A DNA stretch of 64,000 nucleotides from Styela clava (lineage: Eukaryota; Chordata; Ascidiacea; Stolidobranchia; Styelidae): positions 2,976,001 through 3,040,000 of the forward strand of contig NC_135262.1 of NCBI RefSeq assembly GCF_964204865.1, written 5' to 3'. Under the pieces are notes generated by a model. That model ran no database searches, had not been told where the DNA came from, and was given only the letters and a program-made list of their open reading frames with translations. This document shows positions 1 to 11,995 of the stretch, one piece after another. Made by a program: the position numbers and the translations under genes. Position 1 is the stretch's first letter. Every line of letters starts with the position of its first letter.

Positions 1-937
1 GAAATTTTGCCTGAATCTCTGACTGAAGCTACTTGTGTGTAACATCGAAATGAAATTTCGAGAATCACCCCTTGGGCCGAATGACGTGTGACACCGTTAT
101 TGTTTGGTGATGACTTCTTAGGGGTAAAGTCAACTTAGGATAGGATTTATAATTTGTACCATTCGACTTCGAAATGATTCGCGTTTACGGAATATTAGTG
201 TTGACACCTTAAAGGCGGAGCGATGAAGTGCATAAGATGTCAAAATTCGCCTTGTCGGACCACCTCTGTAAAGCTTGTCGTAATTTCACATTTCTATACA
301 GGGAAATACAAAAAAATCGATTAATTTCCCAAGCAAATATCCTATTCGAAACTTTTTAGCCATACGTAATTTATTTAAAAAATGAAATTGAATCTCTCCG
401 CTAGGTGTTGCTTCCGTTGCTAGGCTACAAGAGAAGCGCGTCTCCCTCGCAGTTTCGCACCTACTAGTACCGGTACTAAAATCAGGTAACATTAAATGAT
501 TATTCATTTAATATATATACAACTTTTTGAGTTTGATTAATTTATTTACGACTTTATAGATATGTCTCCCAATTTGCGTTGTGCTTGACAGATTGAGATA
601 TAAATAAAAATGTAAGTCGGAAATTCTAGACTAAAATAAATTTAAATAAATGAAAATGAGGGCAAAGACCGTTGTCTCAACATATTTTCCAAGAATCTAT
701 TGATTGATCATCGACAGCGATTTCTTAATACATTATTATTTTTTATACATTTTTCTTGTGAGGGAATATATCTGTATTTCAATTAAATCTGGCCTCAGAA
801 TGGTACTGAGGCAGCAGACCTAGGCTGGTATGGCCTGTATATCCCAATATTTTTAAATAATAATCTCATATGCAAACAGCTACGGTACTTATCAGTACTT
901 ATACTTTACTTCCAATTGTGAATAAAAATACAGAAAT

Positions 938-2908
938 ATGGAGTCAAAAAGAGCAAATTTGGGTGAAGAAGCATGTCAAGAAACAAAAGATGAGAGTGAC
1001 TTTATAATCAAAGTTGGAGAAAAATCGTTTCCAGTTCATCAGGATGTACTTATCGCTGCCTCTGATTATTTCCGAGCCTTGTTGGCTCACGACACTAAAG
1101 AAAGACAAGAGGGAGCCGTTGATATGAAGGAAGTTGAACCAGATGCTGTAAAATTATGCATCGAATTTATGTATATGGGTGCCACATCTGTTACCATGGA
1201 AACGGTAGAAGGTCTTCTGCCTGCAGCTGGAATATTGCAGCTTAATGCTCTCAGTGAAAATTGTGTTGAAGTTTTAAGCAAAAACTTAAAAGCAGAAAAC
1301 TGTATATCTGTGTTGAAATTGGCAAGAACGCATAGTTTTACTGATCTTGAGAAAAAAGCTTTGGAACTTTTTAGAGAAAATTACAATTTTGAAGAATTTA
1401 GTGATCTTGTAGAACTTGAGAAAGAAGGCCTTGTGGAACGTATTTCTGATTTTCGTTTGAGAAATGAATTGGCCTGGGAAGTTATAATAAATTGGATCAA
1501 ACTTAATGTTGAAGAACGAAGCGAAGATATTCTGGAATTTGTAAAACTATTAGATTGGGAATCTTCTCCTTCAGCAGAACTTTTGGAGAATTTGTGGTCA
1601 GAACCGATCTTCACAGATTTTCAAGAATGCAAAAAGTTTTTGTTTCGTCATTTATTCATAGATTTTGAAAAATTAGGTCAGATATTGACTGTCGAAAACT
1701 GCTTCATAATTAAACGTTTGTCGACTGAATTCGAATTTACTTCAAAACAAGCAATGGATGCTATTGATACATTTATGAGGCTAAATTTGATCCCAATTTC
1801 GAAAAAAAAAGAATTTAAATTTTTGAGTAAGGAGACAATTTTGTCACTATTTGAAGATCGCACAATTGACTGCCTTTGTGATGAAGCCTGTAGATGGGAT
1901 GCAATGATGTCGTGGGTAAAAGTGGATGCGGAACGTAAGGTGATCTTGTCGAAGCTTGCCAAGACCATTCGATTCGACCTCTTATCGGTATATTTCCTTT
2001 CAGAGAAAATAAAACATGATCAGTTTTTTTCTGAATCTTTGGAATGTCATAAAGTTTTCTTGGATTGTATGTTAAAACCCAAGAATGCATTTAAGGAGCT
2101 ATATGTTGCTTTTTTCTATCCTGATGGGAACATCTTTGCACTCGACATGCTGGATAAATCGTGGCGGCAAATTCCTGTTGTATCAGAAAAGAAAACATTC
2201 AATCGCATGTTTTCAATGCATGGACGACTGTGTTTAATTGAAGATGATAAATTGTCTTATCTCATGAGTGATGGTAAAAAGTGGATGGCGAGGTCTTCTT
2301 TGAATCATGTTCCTGCCGCCAATTCACAAGTTGTTATTTCTGGAGGTACTTTACTTATTGTAGAAAAAGAACAAACGTCATTATATACAACAAGCATGAA
2401 TGAATGGTTTGAGAATATACCTGGCTGTGGTTTGAATGGAGGTTTCATTGCTGAAACTGGCAATACAGATCTTTTTGTGTGAAATTTTTCAAGTGAGACT
2501 AGTTGTTTGCGATATTCAAATTGGCAATGGACTGCCACTGGAAAGACTAGATTGATTAATAGTAATGCTTCAAGTGCTTTTCATCGTGGAATAATCTTTC
2601 GCGTTGGGGTATATAATAACCCCGCAAGATTGTACAACAAAGTTTGCTGTTTAACTGATAAATGGGAATTTAGAAATGATCTCCCAGTTGCACTTTCATC
2701 ACAAAGTTGGCTGTTTTCATCGGGGGAGAAACTTCTTCTATTTGTCTCCGGTGTTTTATATATTTACGACGATGCATGTGATTCGTGGGTAACATTCATG
2801 AAGATACCAAATTATAACAGTGTATGCTTCGGATTTAAACAATATAGAGAGCCAGTTTCAGTTTGTTGCTTTACTGGGAATTTGAGTTCTTTGCCCAAAA
2901 TAAACTAA
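938..2908 (+). pseudogene. BTB-BACK-BACK-Kelch paralog A, interrupted by an in-frame TGA
   Basis: The first open segment runs from the ATG at 938 to a TGA at 2480-2482 (514 codons before the stop). The same frame then stays open to a TAA at 2906-2908. Domains are BTB at residues 20-118 (SDF start, PVH and ASDYFRALL motifs), BACK1 at about 121-235 (AWEVIINWIKLNVEERSED), a second BACK-like domain at about 250-380 (RWDAMMSWVKVDAERK, IRFDLL) and a Kelch-like propeller from about 385 (YPDGNIFALD, KSWRQIP). The family normally bridges Cullin-3, through BTB and BACK, to a substrate bound by the propeller. The stop falls mid-propeller, and the 141 codons after it still match the family (WLFSSGEKLLL, VSGVLYIYDD). 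Either the nonsense mutation is recent and the gene is dying, or a truncated protein is made, or the stop is an assembly error. The start sits in a good context (A at -3, G at +4). Confidence 0.8.
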
Positions 2909-5738
2909 AGTTTAACTATAAGATTTATCAATGCTGAAATGAGTCTGTTCCCTAGCTCAATTTCGATATGCTTGGTTCAATCTGATGATTCGTATAATTT
3001 AGTTGATAATTAAATATAAGGTAGTATTTGACACTCTATTAGTTTGCTATCCTATATCACTATATAATATTTAACTTGTTAGCTTTTGTAGAAAAGAATG
3101 CGAATTTTGTGTTGACACTCTTTATAATCTTTTTATATACGTCCGTTGTTAATCTATACTGAGTGTGGCCACTTTCGAACTTCAGAGATCAAGATTACCC
3201 ACCTAATACGAACCTCACCAATTAAGTGCTTTCAGCATGTTCTCAATATTAGCAGAAATCATGAAAGTTTAATAAAATCTATTCAAGCTACTATGTTTGA
3301 GTAAAACCCAATGGTGAATGCCAGCTGTGAGACTTTATTATTAGATATTTGTAATGCATTGTAAGCTTTTCTCTATTAAATTTTTCACTTCTATATCCTA
3401 TCAAATTAAGAAAATGTTTCAAGATTCATTCAATAGCAGAAAAAAGACTGATTACAATTGATTACTACTCGCATACCTGACTTTGACTGGTAACCCCCAT
3501 ATAGTTATGCTATCTTATTGTCTTTTTTCTCCCCTTAATAAATATGAAAAATGTTTTTATGCAATTGCTTTATTAGCAATCTTATTATTATTTCATGGTA
3601 ATAAATTTGTGCAATGTTTCTGAATCTTAATTGTAAATCTGTGAACAATTATGCTTTGCTTAATTATCAAACTTTCTATTATTCCATAATAATAAATTAG
3701 TCCAATCTTTTGTAAGTCATTGTAAGATAATAAAGATTTATATTGCTCCTTTACATTTTCATGGCCAGGAATCTAGAATGACTGTCTGCTTAGCTATTCC
3801 CATGCTTGTCTCCTTTGGTTGGAAAATTTATGAGAATCTATATTTGCCTTATAATTATGCATCTTATTGACTTTTTTCTTCTGAGATGAATATTAAAAAT
3901 TTATTATGTTTTCAATAATTATGCAATTGTTTTCATATCAAACTTCATACAGTAAAAATCTATGTTCTTTCTAAATTTTAATTCTAATCAATTTTACCTA
4001 AATATTTTACTGACTGGTTAATTATTAACTGGCTTTCCTACGTAGGAAAAGTCTATATCTGCTTTATAATTATACGCCCTATTGGCAAATCTATTACCTT
4101 TTTAATAATTATGCAATTGTTTTTGTATCAAACTTCATATAATCATAAAACCGTGTAAAGTTTCAATTCGAATCACTGTATTTTTCTTTGCAATTCCTTC
4201 ATTTTAATTCCGAATTTTTTCACCTTAATTTTTATTCAAACATGATTATATTTTTTTCTCACTATTTCTGTAACTATTCTTGGTGCAAAATTAAAAATTG
4301 GTTAGGAAATATTTAAGATTTTGGACCGATATTGTCTGCCATTTGAAGAATCTTGATTGTAAACTGTATGCTTGTAGGCTCTGTATAATAGTTGATTTGT
4401 GAAAATGAATCTCATTTTTGTTTTTGAATAATGTTTAGTTCCTCAAATGGTGTCATTTTATTGTTTTGTATGACATCACTATCACACTGCATTATTACAT
4501 AACGTTCACGTTACTATGACATCACATATACTGGTACGCAAACAGTCATATAGTAGCTGGTGGTCTAATCCTTGTTTATGATCGATTTTTCGCTTTCATG
4601 GTTGAGTGCTTCTGGATATGGATGAGTGATTCAAATTCGGAAATACTTTTGTGGTACTGGTTGCCACAATCGCTTTTCCGGCTTGCACTCCATATAAAAC
4701 CAAGACTTTTATATATATGGTCAAACCTTGTATAGAAAAACTGACTGTAATACTAAGCTTTGATTACATATTCTGGGTCACGAAAAGTGTTTAATATTGC
4801 CTGAGAAAGCACATGAAGTGGAATTTATAGTAAAATAACACATGTTGGAAATTTTTTTGTTACATACACAACAACCTATCTAAAATGCTCCCTCTTAGAT
4901 AATAATCGTAAAATTATTGTGATAATAGCTGTTGCTGTATACATGTGTTGCATTAATAACAAATTCGTGATTCAAAAATATTCTCTAGGCCTAGCTTTTA
5001 ATATTTGCTTGTATATAGTAGTTATGCCAATTTGTAGTTAAAAATTGCTAAATTTGTTTAAAAGCCTTGATTTATGTATCAAAATGGGACTGATAAAGCC
5101 TTTATCAAGAGTATATTCAATAACATTTGTGGCAACACTGTATTTTTGATCCAGAATACGCTTGTGCACTTCAAATTAAGCGGTGTACAAAAAAAGATGC
5201 AAAAATATTATCGCTCTGGTTTAATTTCAATTCCTAGTATTCTTAAGGTTTCTATTTTAACAGCAATTATTTGATATATATTCCAGGCTTCTTTCCACAA
5301 AATTTTACATAAATAGAAAATATCACTGATAAAAGGCAGCAGTTTTCAGTATGTATGTCTTAAACTTCAGGATTTTAGACATTTCTTGGCATTCCCCTCC
5401 AGAAGTTGGCTATTTTGGTGAGAAACTCTGCCAGAATCGAAAACATTATTATTAATCATCTGTTACTGTAAATTTTTATTGGAGATTCTGACTAAAATTT
5501 TGTGTCGTGGAGTTGAAAATCATAAACTATAATCTTTGTGCTTTGTATGGAAACGATGCTTAAAATAAATTCGTTAATAAAATTGTGTTGAGTTATGTCC
5601 AAAATGACAGGTCACACCCACCAAACAAAATCGAATAAAACAAACATAGAAAAAGTACTTTGAAGGCAATTTATCAAAAACAGCAATTATGATAAGGGTA
5701 CGCCAGTCCAGCAATAATCCGCTCTGTGGTGCCATCTT
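2909..5738. other. Gene-free 3' flank of unit 1
   Basis: AT-rich intergenic DNA. A candidate poly(A) signal AATAAA for paralog A lies at 3271-3276. The stretch holds several worn copies of a short block typical of the array (TTATGCAATTGTTTT followed by ATCAAACTTCATAT). From about 4450 it is nearly identical to the flank of unit 2. I see no credible gene; the short open frame near 5074 is dismissed elsewhere. Confidence 0.5.
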
Positions 5739-5857
5739 AGGATAGGATTTACATATTCATCCCGGGGGAAAGGATTCCTTCGAACCCACGGAGAGTAATC
5801 AGAGGTGCGGTGTTGAGCGTATTCCTAACGTTTAACACAATGAGCCACACCGTCGGA
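5739..5857 (-). repeat. Internally deleted SINE copy in unit 1
   Basis: On the minus strand the tRNA-like head, including the box that reads like CTAAACGTTAGGAATACG and an AATCAGAGG stretch, is joined almost directly to the SINE tail (ATAAATATGTAAATCCTATCC type). The middle of the element is missing. The same deleted copy sits at 11239-11357, so it predates the segmental duplication. Confidence 0.6.
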
Positions 5858-6891
5858 CCTAGAAATCTACTTCGTAAATCTTGTTGGAATACTTGTTGCA
5901 ACCAGAATAAAAGTGGTTTGCTCATCCGTTTATGTTTTTTGTCCTGACCATCTCTGACTGAAATTTTGCCTGAATCTCTGACTGAAGCTACTTGTGTGTA
6001 ACATCGAAATGAAATTTCGAGAATCACCCCTTGGGCCGAATGACGTGTAACACCGTTATTGTTTGGTGATGACTTCTTAGGGGTAAAGTCAACTTAGGAT
6101 AGGATTTATAATTTGTACCATTCGACTTCGAAATGATTCGCGTTTACGGAATATTAGTGTTGACACCTTAAAGGCGGAGCGATGAAGTGCATAAGATGTC
6201 AAAATTCGCCTTGTCGGACCACCTCTGTAAAGCTTGTCGTAATTTCACATTTCTATACAGGGAAATACAAAAAAATTGATTAATTTCCCAAGCAAATATC
6301 CTATTCGAAACTTTTTAGCCATACGTAATTTATTTAAAAAATGAAATTAAATCTCTCCGCTAGGTGTTGCTTCCGTTGCTAGGCTACAAGAGAAGCGCGT
6401 CTCCCTCGCAGTTTCGCACCTACTAGTACCGGTACTAAAATCAGGTAACATTAAATGATTATTCATTTAATATATATACAACTTTTTGAGTTTGATTAAT
6501 TTATTTGCGACTTTATAGATAGGACTCCCAATTTGCGTTGTGCTTGACAGATTGAGATATAAATAAAAATGTAAGTCGGAAATTCTAGACTAAAATAAAT
6601 TTAAATAAATGAAAATGAGGGCGAAGACCGTTGTCTCAACATATTTTCCAAGAATCTATTGATTGATCATCGACAGCGATTTCTTGATACATTATTATTT
6701 TTTATACATTTTCCTTGTGAGGGAATATATCTGTATTTCAATTAAATCTGGCCTCAGAATGGTACTGAGGCAGCAGACCTAGGCTGGTATGGCCTGTATA
6801 TCCCAATATTTTTAAATAATAATCTCATATGCAAACAGCTACTTATCAGTACTTATACTTTACTACCAATTGTGAATAAAAATACGAAAAT

Positions 6892-8825
6892 ATGGAGTCA
6901 AAAGAGCAAATTTGGGTGAAGAAGCATGTCAAGAAACAAAAGATGAGAGTGACTTTATAATCAAAGTTGGAGAAAAATCGTTTCCAGTTCATCAAAATGT
7001 ACTTATCGCTGCCTCTGATTATTTCCGAGCCATGTTGGCTCATGATACTAAAGAAAGACAAGAGGGTGTCGTTGATATGAAGGAAGTTGAACCAGACGCT
7101 GTAAAATTATGCATCAAATTTATGTATATGGGTGCCACAACTGTTACCATGGAAACTGTGCCAAATCTTCTGCCTGCAGCTGGAATAATGCAGCTTAATG
7201 CTCTCAGTGAAAATTGTGTTGAAGTTTTAAGCAAAAACTTAAAAGCTAAAAACTGTATATCTGTGTTGAAATTGGCAAGAACGCATACTTTTACTGATCT
7301 TGATAAAAAAGCTTTAGAACTTTTCAGAAAAAATTACAAGTTTGAAGAATTTAGTGATTTTGTAGAACTTGAGAAAGCAGGTATTATGGAACGTATTTCT
7401 GATTTAAAATTAAGAAATGAATTGGCCTGGGAAGTTATAATAAATTGGATCAAACCTAATGTTGAAGAACGAAGCAGAGATATTCTCGAATTTGTGAAAC
7501 TATTAGATTGGGAATCCTCTCCTTCAGCAGAACTTTTGGAGAATTTGTGGTCAGAACCGATCTTCACAGATTCCCAAGAATGCAAGAAGTTTTTGTTTTG
7601 TTATTTATTTATTGATTCTGAAAAATTGGGACGAATGTTGACTGTTGAAAACTGCTTTATTATTGAACATTTGTCGACTGAATTTGAATTTCTAACCAAG
7701 CAAATGACAGAAGCCATTGCCAAATACATGGAGCAGAAGCTGAGAATTGTTTTCAGGAAACGAGAATTCAAATTTGTGGGTGAAAAGACAATTTTGTCAG
7801 TTTTTGAACAATGCAATGAAAATTGCATCCAAGCGGAAAGTTTGCGATGGAAAGCAATCATTGGTTGGGTGAAACATGATTCAAAAAGACGAAAGTTTCT
7901 TCTAAGATTAATTAACACTGTCTGTTTTGAAAATTTGTCCAAAGATTTCATTGATTCCTCAATTAAACAGGAATCCTTATTGAAAGAAGTCCCAGAGTGC
8001 TATGAAGTTTTGTTCAGAAACTTTGCCGATCTCTCATTCAGGAGAAGAGAATGTCATGTAATCGTTTTATACCCAGATGGTAGAGTGTTCGTAATAGGTG
8101 ACGAAGGCAATGTACATCAAACTCTGCCAGATATTGGTCGAAATATATCTCATCAAAATCAAATATTCTCTTTCCAAAACAAATTGTGTGCATTCGTTGG
8201 AGATGAAATTTTGGCTTTGTCGAAGGATAATAAAAAATGGGTCGCAGTTTCTAAATTACAGCACATGCCTGACACAAATGCAAGAGTTACAGCGACTGAT
8301 CGGTACATATATGTCGTTGAAAATAATATTTTGTTAATTTATGATAACACCACAGATGAATGGAGGGAGCATTATTCAGGATGTGGTTTCAGTGGAAGTT
8401 CAACTGTGGCTTCTACTGCAACTCAACTTTATGCCCAATCAAGAAGTCACTATAATGTACTCAGCTTCGATTCACCATGGTGGTCTCAAAGAAAGATTCC
8501 TCTTTCTAACGCCACTTCAGCAGTCGGGCTCAACAACAAATTTTATTCCGTATACTTGGATAGTTGTGAGGTGAAGTATTGGAATAAGAACTCTGGTTGG
8601 AAGAATATTGCCGATGCTCCAGTTAAAGTTTCCTCAAACAGTTTCATTTTTTCTTTTGATGGCAAACTGGTGTTGCTAACATCTGGAGAGTTTTATGTTT
8701 ATCATAAAATGACCAAGTCTTGGGGGAAATGGGGAACAAGTTTGCCAACATATTCTGGCATCACAGCACAAAACACCTGGGATAAATTGGAACCAATTTC
8801 CATTTGTTCTTTTACAAAAAAATGA
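6892..8825 (+). CDS. BTB-BACK-BACK-Kelch paralog B with a frameshifted start
   Basis: The ancestral ATG is at 6892, in the same context as paralog A, but the A-run shortly after it has four bases where A has five. This single-base loss puts the ATG out of frame with the body. The body frame is open from about 6876 to the TGA at 8823-8825 but has no in-frame ATG before the middle of the BTB domain. From about 6912 the protein is otherwise intact: BTB, BACK1 (AWEVIINWIKPNVEERSRD), BACK2-like (LRWKAIIGWVKHDSKRRKF) and a Kelch-like propeller to the end (SFDGKLVLLTSGEFYVY). Residues after about 260 resemble paralog D, not neighbour A. It could be a recent pseudogene, use a non-AUG start or an upstream exon, or reflect an assembly error in a homopolymer. 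Confidence 0.75.
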
Positions 8826-11238
8826 AACTGTAGTCTTGTTGCATGGACTATTTTTTGAGAAATATTTCTGAAGCCAAATTACAGATGATTTTCACATACA
8901 AAGACAATGTAATATATATCATATTTATATGAGATGAAAAAAAAATTCAAGTGTTGTAATTTATAGAGTAGTAACTTTGAAATTACTTTATTTCATGACT
9001 TCAAACTTGAATTGCTTTTACTTCTAATTAAGTTTAATTGAGCTATATTTTTTTAATTTTTCAAAAAACATTTGTTTAGTATAGAACAGTGGGCCTCATA
9101 CTATTTGAGCCGCACACGCCCTCTTTTAGAATTTGTCAATTTGTAGCAATGTAGTTTCATATTTGCATATTACTAATCTTAATTTGAAATAATCTAAAGT
9201 GCTTTATTGCATTCAGAATCTTGAGAAAATTTTTCAGTGATCCAACAATAAAAAAGTGTTTTGCTGAATCCATAATTTGAAAAATGTTCTTAATTATGCA
9301 GTTGTTTTATCATCAAACTTCCTATTGTTTCATGATAATGAATCTGTGCAATCCTTCCGAATTTCAATTTTGAATAAATGTAAAATCCAACAAAGAAAAT
9401 TTATTTCGCTTTATATTTTCATCTCCATGAATCTGGAATGACTCTGTTTAGCTTTTTCCATGCTAGTCTCCTTCAATTGAAAAATTTCTGAGATTCTATA
9501 TCTGTCTATAATTTTAAGCCTCATTGACGTTTTTTTGTTGTCCTTAGATGAATATTATTAATTTATTATGTTTTCAATAATTATTCAATTGTTTTTATCT
9601 TTACAACTTTATATAATCATAAAACTATGCAAACTTTCAATTCCAATCACTGTATTTTTAAATGCAATCACTTAATTTTTACCCATAATATTCATTCAAG
9701 CATGATCAGATGATTGTATTCTTTCCTCACTATTTCTGTAACTAATCTTAGTGCAAAATTACAATTATATTGAAATCGGTTAGGAAATGTTAAAGATTTT
9801 GGTTACATATTATTTGCCTTTTGAAGAATTGTATGCTTGTAGACCCTGTGAAAATGAATTCATTTGAGCTCTGCATAATTTTTGTTATTGAACAATGTTT
9901 CGTTTTTCGTTGGAGTGTTCTCCAAATAGTGTCATTTTATTGTTTTGTATGACATCACTATCACACTGCATTATTACATAACGTTCACGTTACTATGACA
10001 TCACATATACTGGTACGCAAATAGTCATATAGTAGCTGGTGGTCTAATCATTGTTTATGATCGATTTATTGCTTTCATGGTCGAGTGCTTCTGGATATGG
10101 ATGAGTGATTAAAATTTGGACATACTTTTGTGGTACTGGTTGCCACAATCGTTTTTCTGGCTTGCACTCCATATAAAACCAAGACTTCTATATATGGTCA
10201 AACCTTGTAAAAAAAACTGACTGTAATACTAAGCTTTGATTACATATTCTGGGTCACGAAAGGTGTTTAATATTCCTGGGGCAAGCACATGAAGTCGATT
10301 TCGTAGTAAAATAACATTTATTGGGAATTTTTTCTTACAAATAGACCAACCCATCTAGAATGCTCTTTTTTTCAGACAATAATCGTGAAATTATTGTGAT
10401 AATAACTGTCGTCTATGTGTTATATAAACAACAAATTCCTGATTCAAAAATATTCTCTAGGCCTAGCTTTTATTATTTGCTTGTATATAGTAGTTATGCC
10501 AATTTGTAGTTAAAAATTGCTAAATTTGTGTAAAAGCCTTGATTTATGTATCAAAATGGGACTGAGAAAGCCTCTAACAAGAGTATATTCAATAACATTT
10601 GTGGCAACACTGTATTTTTGGTCCAGAGTAAGCTTGTGCACCTCATATTAAGGGGTGTACAAAAAAAGATGCAAAAATATTATCTCTCTGGTTTAGTTTT
10701 AATTCCTAGTATTCCTAAGGTTTCTATTTTAATAGCAATTATATGATATATTCCAGGCTTCTTTCTACAAAATTTTACATAAATAGAAAATATCACTGAT
10801 AAAAGGCAGCAGTTTTTGGTATATATGTCTTAAAGTTCAGGTTTTTTGACTCTCACTGATTTTTTGGCATCTCCCTCCAGAAGTTGGCGTTTTTGGTCCC
10901 ATTTTGGTGTGAAACTCTGCCAGAATCGAAAACATCATTATTAATAATCTGTTACTGTAAATTTTTATTGGAGATTCTGACTAAAATTTTGTGTCGTGGA
11001 GTTGAAAATCATAAACTATAATCTTTGTGCTTTGTATGGAAACGATGCTTAAAATAAATTCGTTAATAAAATTGTGTTGAGTTATGTCCAAAATGACAGG
11101 TCACACCCACCAAAAAAAATCAAATAAACAAACGTGGAAAAACGATTTACGATCGGGCAGTACTTTGAAGGCAATTTATCAAAAACAGCAATTATGATAA
11201 GGGTACGCCAGCAATAATCCGCTCTGTGGTGCCATCTT
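8826..11238. other. Gene-free 3' flank of unit 2
   Basis: The first few hundred bases after the stop resemble the 3' flank of paralog D (a TCTTGTTGCAT...GACT block followed by GAGAAATA), not that of A. From about 9929 the sequence rejoins the unit 1 flank. An old hAT-like end (CAGTGGGCCTCATACTATTTG) lies near 9088. I see no gene. Confidence 0.45.
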
Positions 11239-11357
11239 AGGATAGGATTTACATATTTATCGCGGGGGAGAGGATTCCTTCGAACCCGCGCAGAGTAATC
11301 AGAGGTGCGGTGTTGAGCATATCCCTAACGTTTAGCACGATGAGCCACACCGTCGCG
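11239..11357 (-). repeat. Internally deleted SINE copy in unit 2
   Basis: Counterpart of the deleted SINE at 5739-5857, with the head joined to the tail on the minus strand. Its presence at the same place in both units supports a duplication after the insertion. Confidence 0.55.
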
Positions 11358-11459
11358 CCTTGAAATCTACTTCATACATCTTGTTGGAATACTTGTTGCA
11401 TCGAGAGTAAAAGTGGTTTGCTCATCCGTTTATGTTTTTTGCCCTGACCATCTACGACT

Positions 11460-11995
11460 GAAATTTTGCCTAGGAGCTACTTGTGCGTAACATCGGAATG
11501 AAATTTTGAGAATCACTCATTGGCCGAATGACGTGTGACACCGTTATTGTTTGGTGATGACTTCTTAGGGGTAAAGTCAACTTAGGATAGGATTTATAAT
11601 TTGTACCATTCGACTCTTGATTCCCGTTTACGGAATATAAATGTTGACACCTTAAGGTGGAGCAATAAAGTGCTTAAGATGTCAAAATTCGCCTTGTCGG
11701 ACCACCTCTGTGAAGCTTGTCGTAATTTCACATTTCTATACAGGGAAATACAAAAAAATTGATTAATTTCCCAAGCAAATATTCTATTCAAAACTTTTTA
11801 GCCATACGTAATTCATTTAAAAATGAAATTGAATCTCTCCGCTAGGTGTTGCTTCCGTTGCTAGGCTACGAGAGAAGCGCGTCTCCCTCGCAGTTTCGCA
11901 CCTACCAGTACCGGTACTGAAGTCAGGTAACATTAAATGCTGCTACTTATCAGTACCTATACTTTACTTCCAATTTTGATTAGAAATACTGAAAT
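11460..11995 (+). repeat. Third copy of the array 5' flank, shortened
   Basis: Matches the upstream flanks of A and B, including the GCTAGGTGTTGCTTCCGTTG block and the GTCTCCCTCGCAGTTTCGCA block. A piece of roughly 390 bp present in A (about 499-882) and B is absent here, so the shared distal block lies about 60 bp from the ATG of gene C. Either C lost it or the A/B ancestor gained it. Confidence 0.7.

Larger units (their letters stand above)
1..5958 (+). repeat. Tandem segmental duplication, unit 1 (contains paralog A)
   Basis: Position 1 onward matches position 5959 onward almost base for base through the whole 0.93 kb in front of the genes and into their coding sequence. The last 1.5 kb of the unit (about 4450-5958) likewise matches about 9929-11459. 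The unit holds a 5' flank, a BTB-Kelch gene and a 3 kb 3' flank. The middle part (about 1745-4440) is the exception: it is very different from its counterpart in unit 2. The left boundary lies outside the window. Confidence 0.85.
5959..11459 (+). repeat. Tandem segmental duplication, unit 2 (contains paralog B)
   Basis: Second copy of the unit that starts at position 1. Its 5' flank (5959-6891) and 3' flank (about 9929-11459) are almost identical to unit 1. The segment between about 7700 and 9925, which is the second half of the gene plus its 3' UTR, does not align well with unit 1. It resembles the matching part of paralog D instead. Confidence 0.85.

Noticed and set aside
5074-5274. Short open frame of 66 codons conserved at 10546-10746
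   Set aside because: It lies in the recently duplicated flank. Most differences between the two copies change the amino acid, so conservation reflects recent duplication and not coding constraint.
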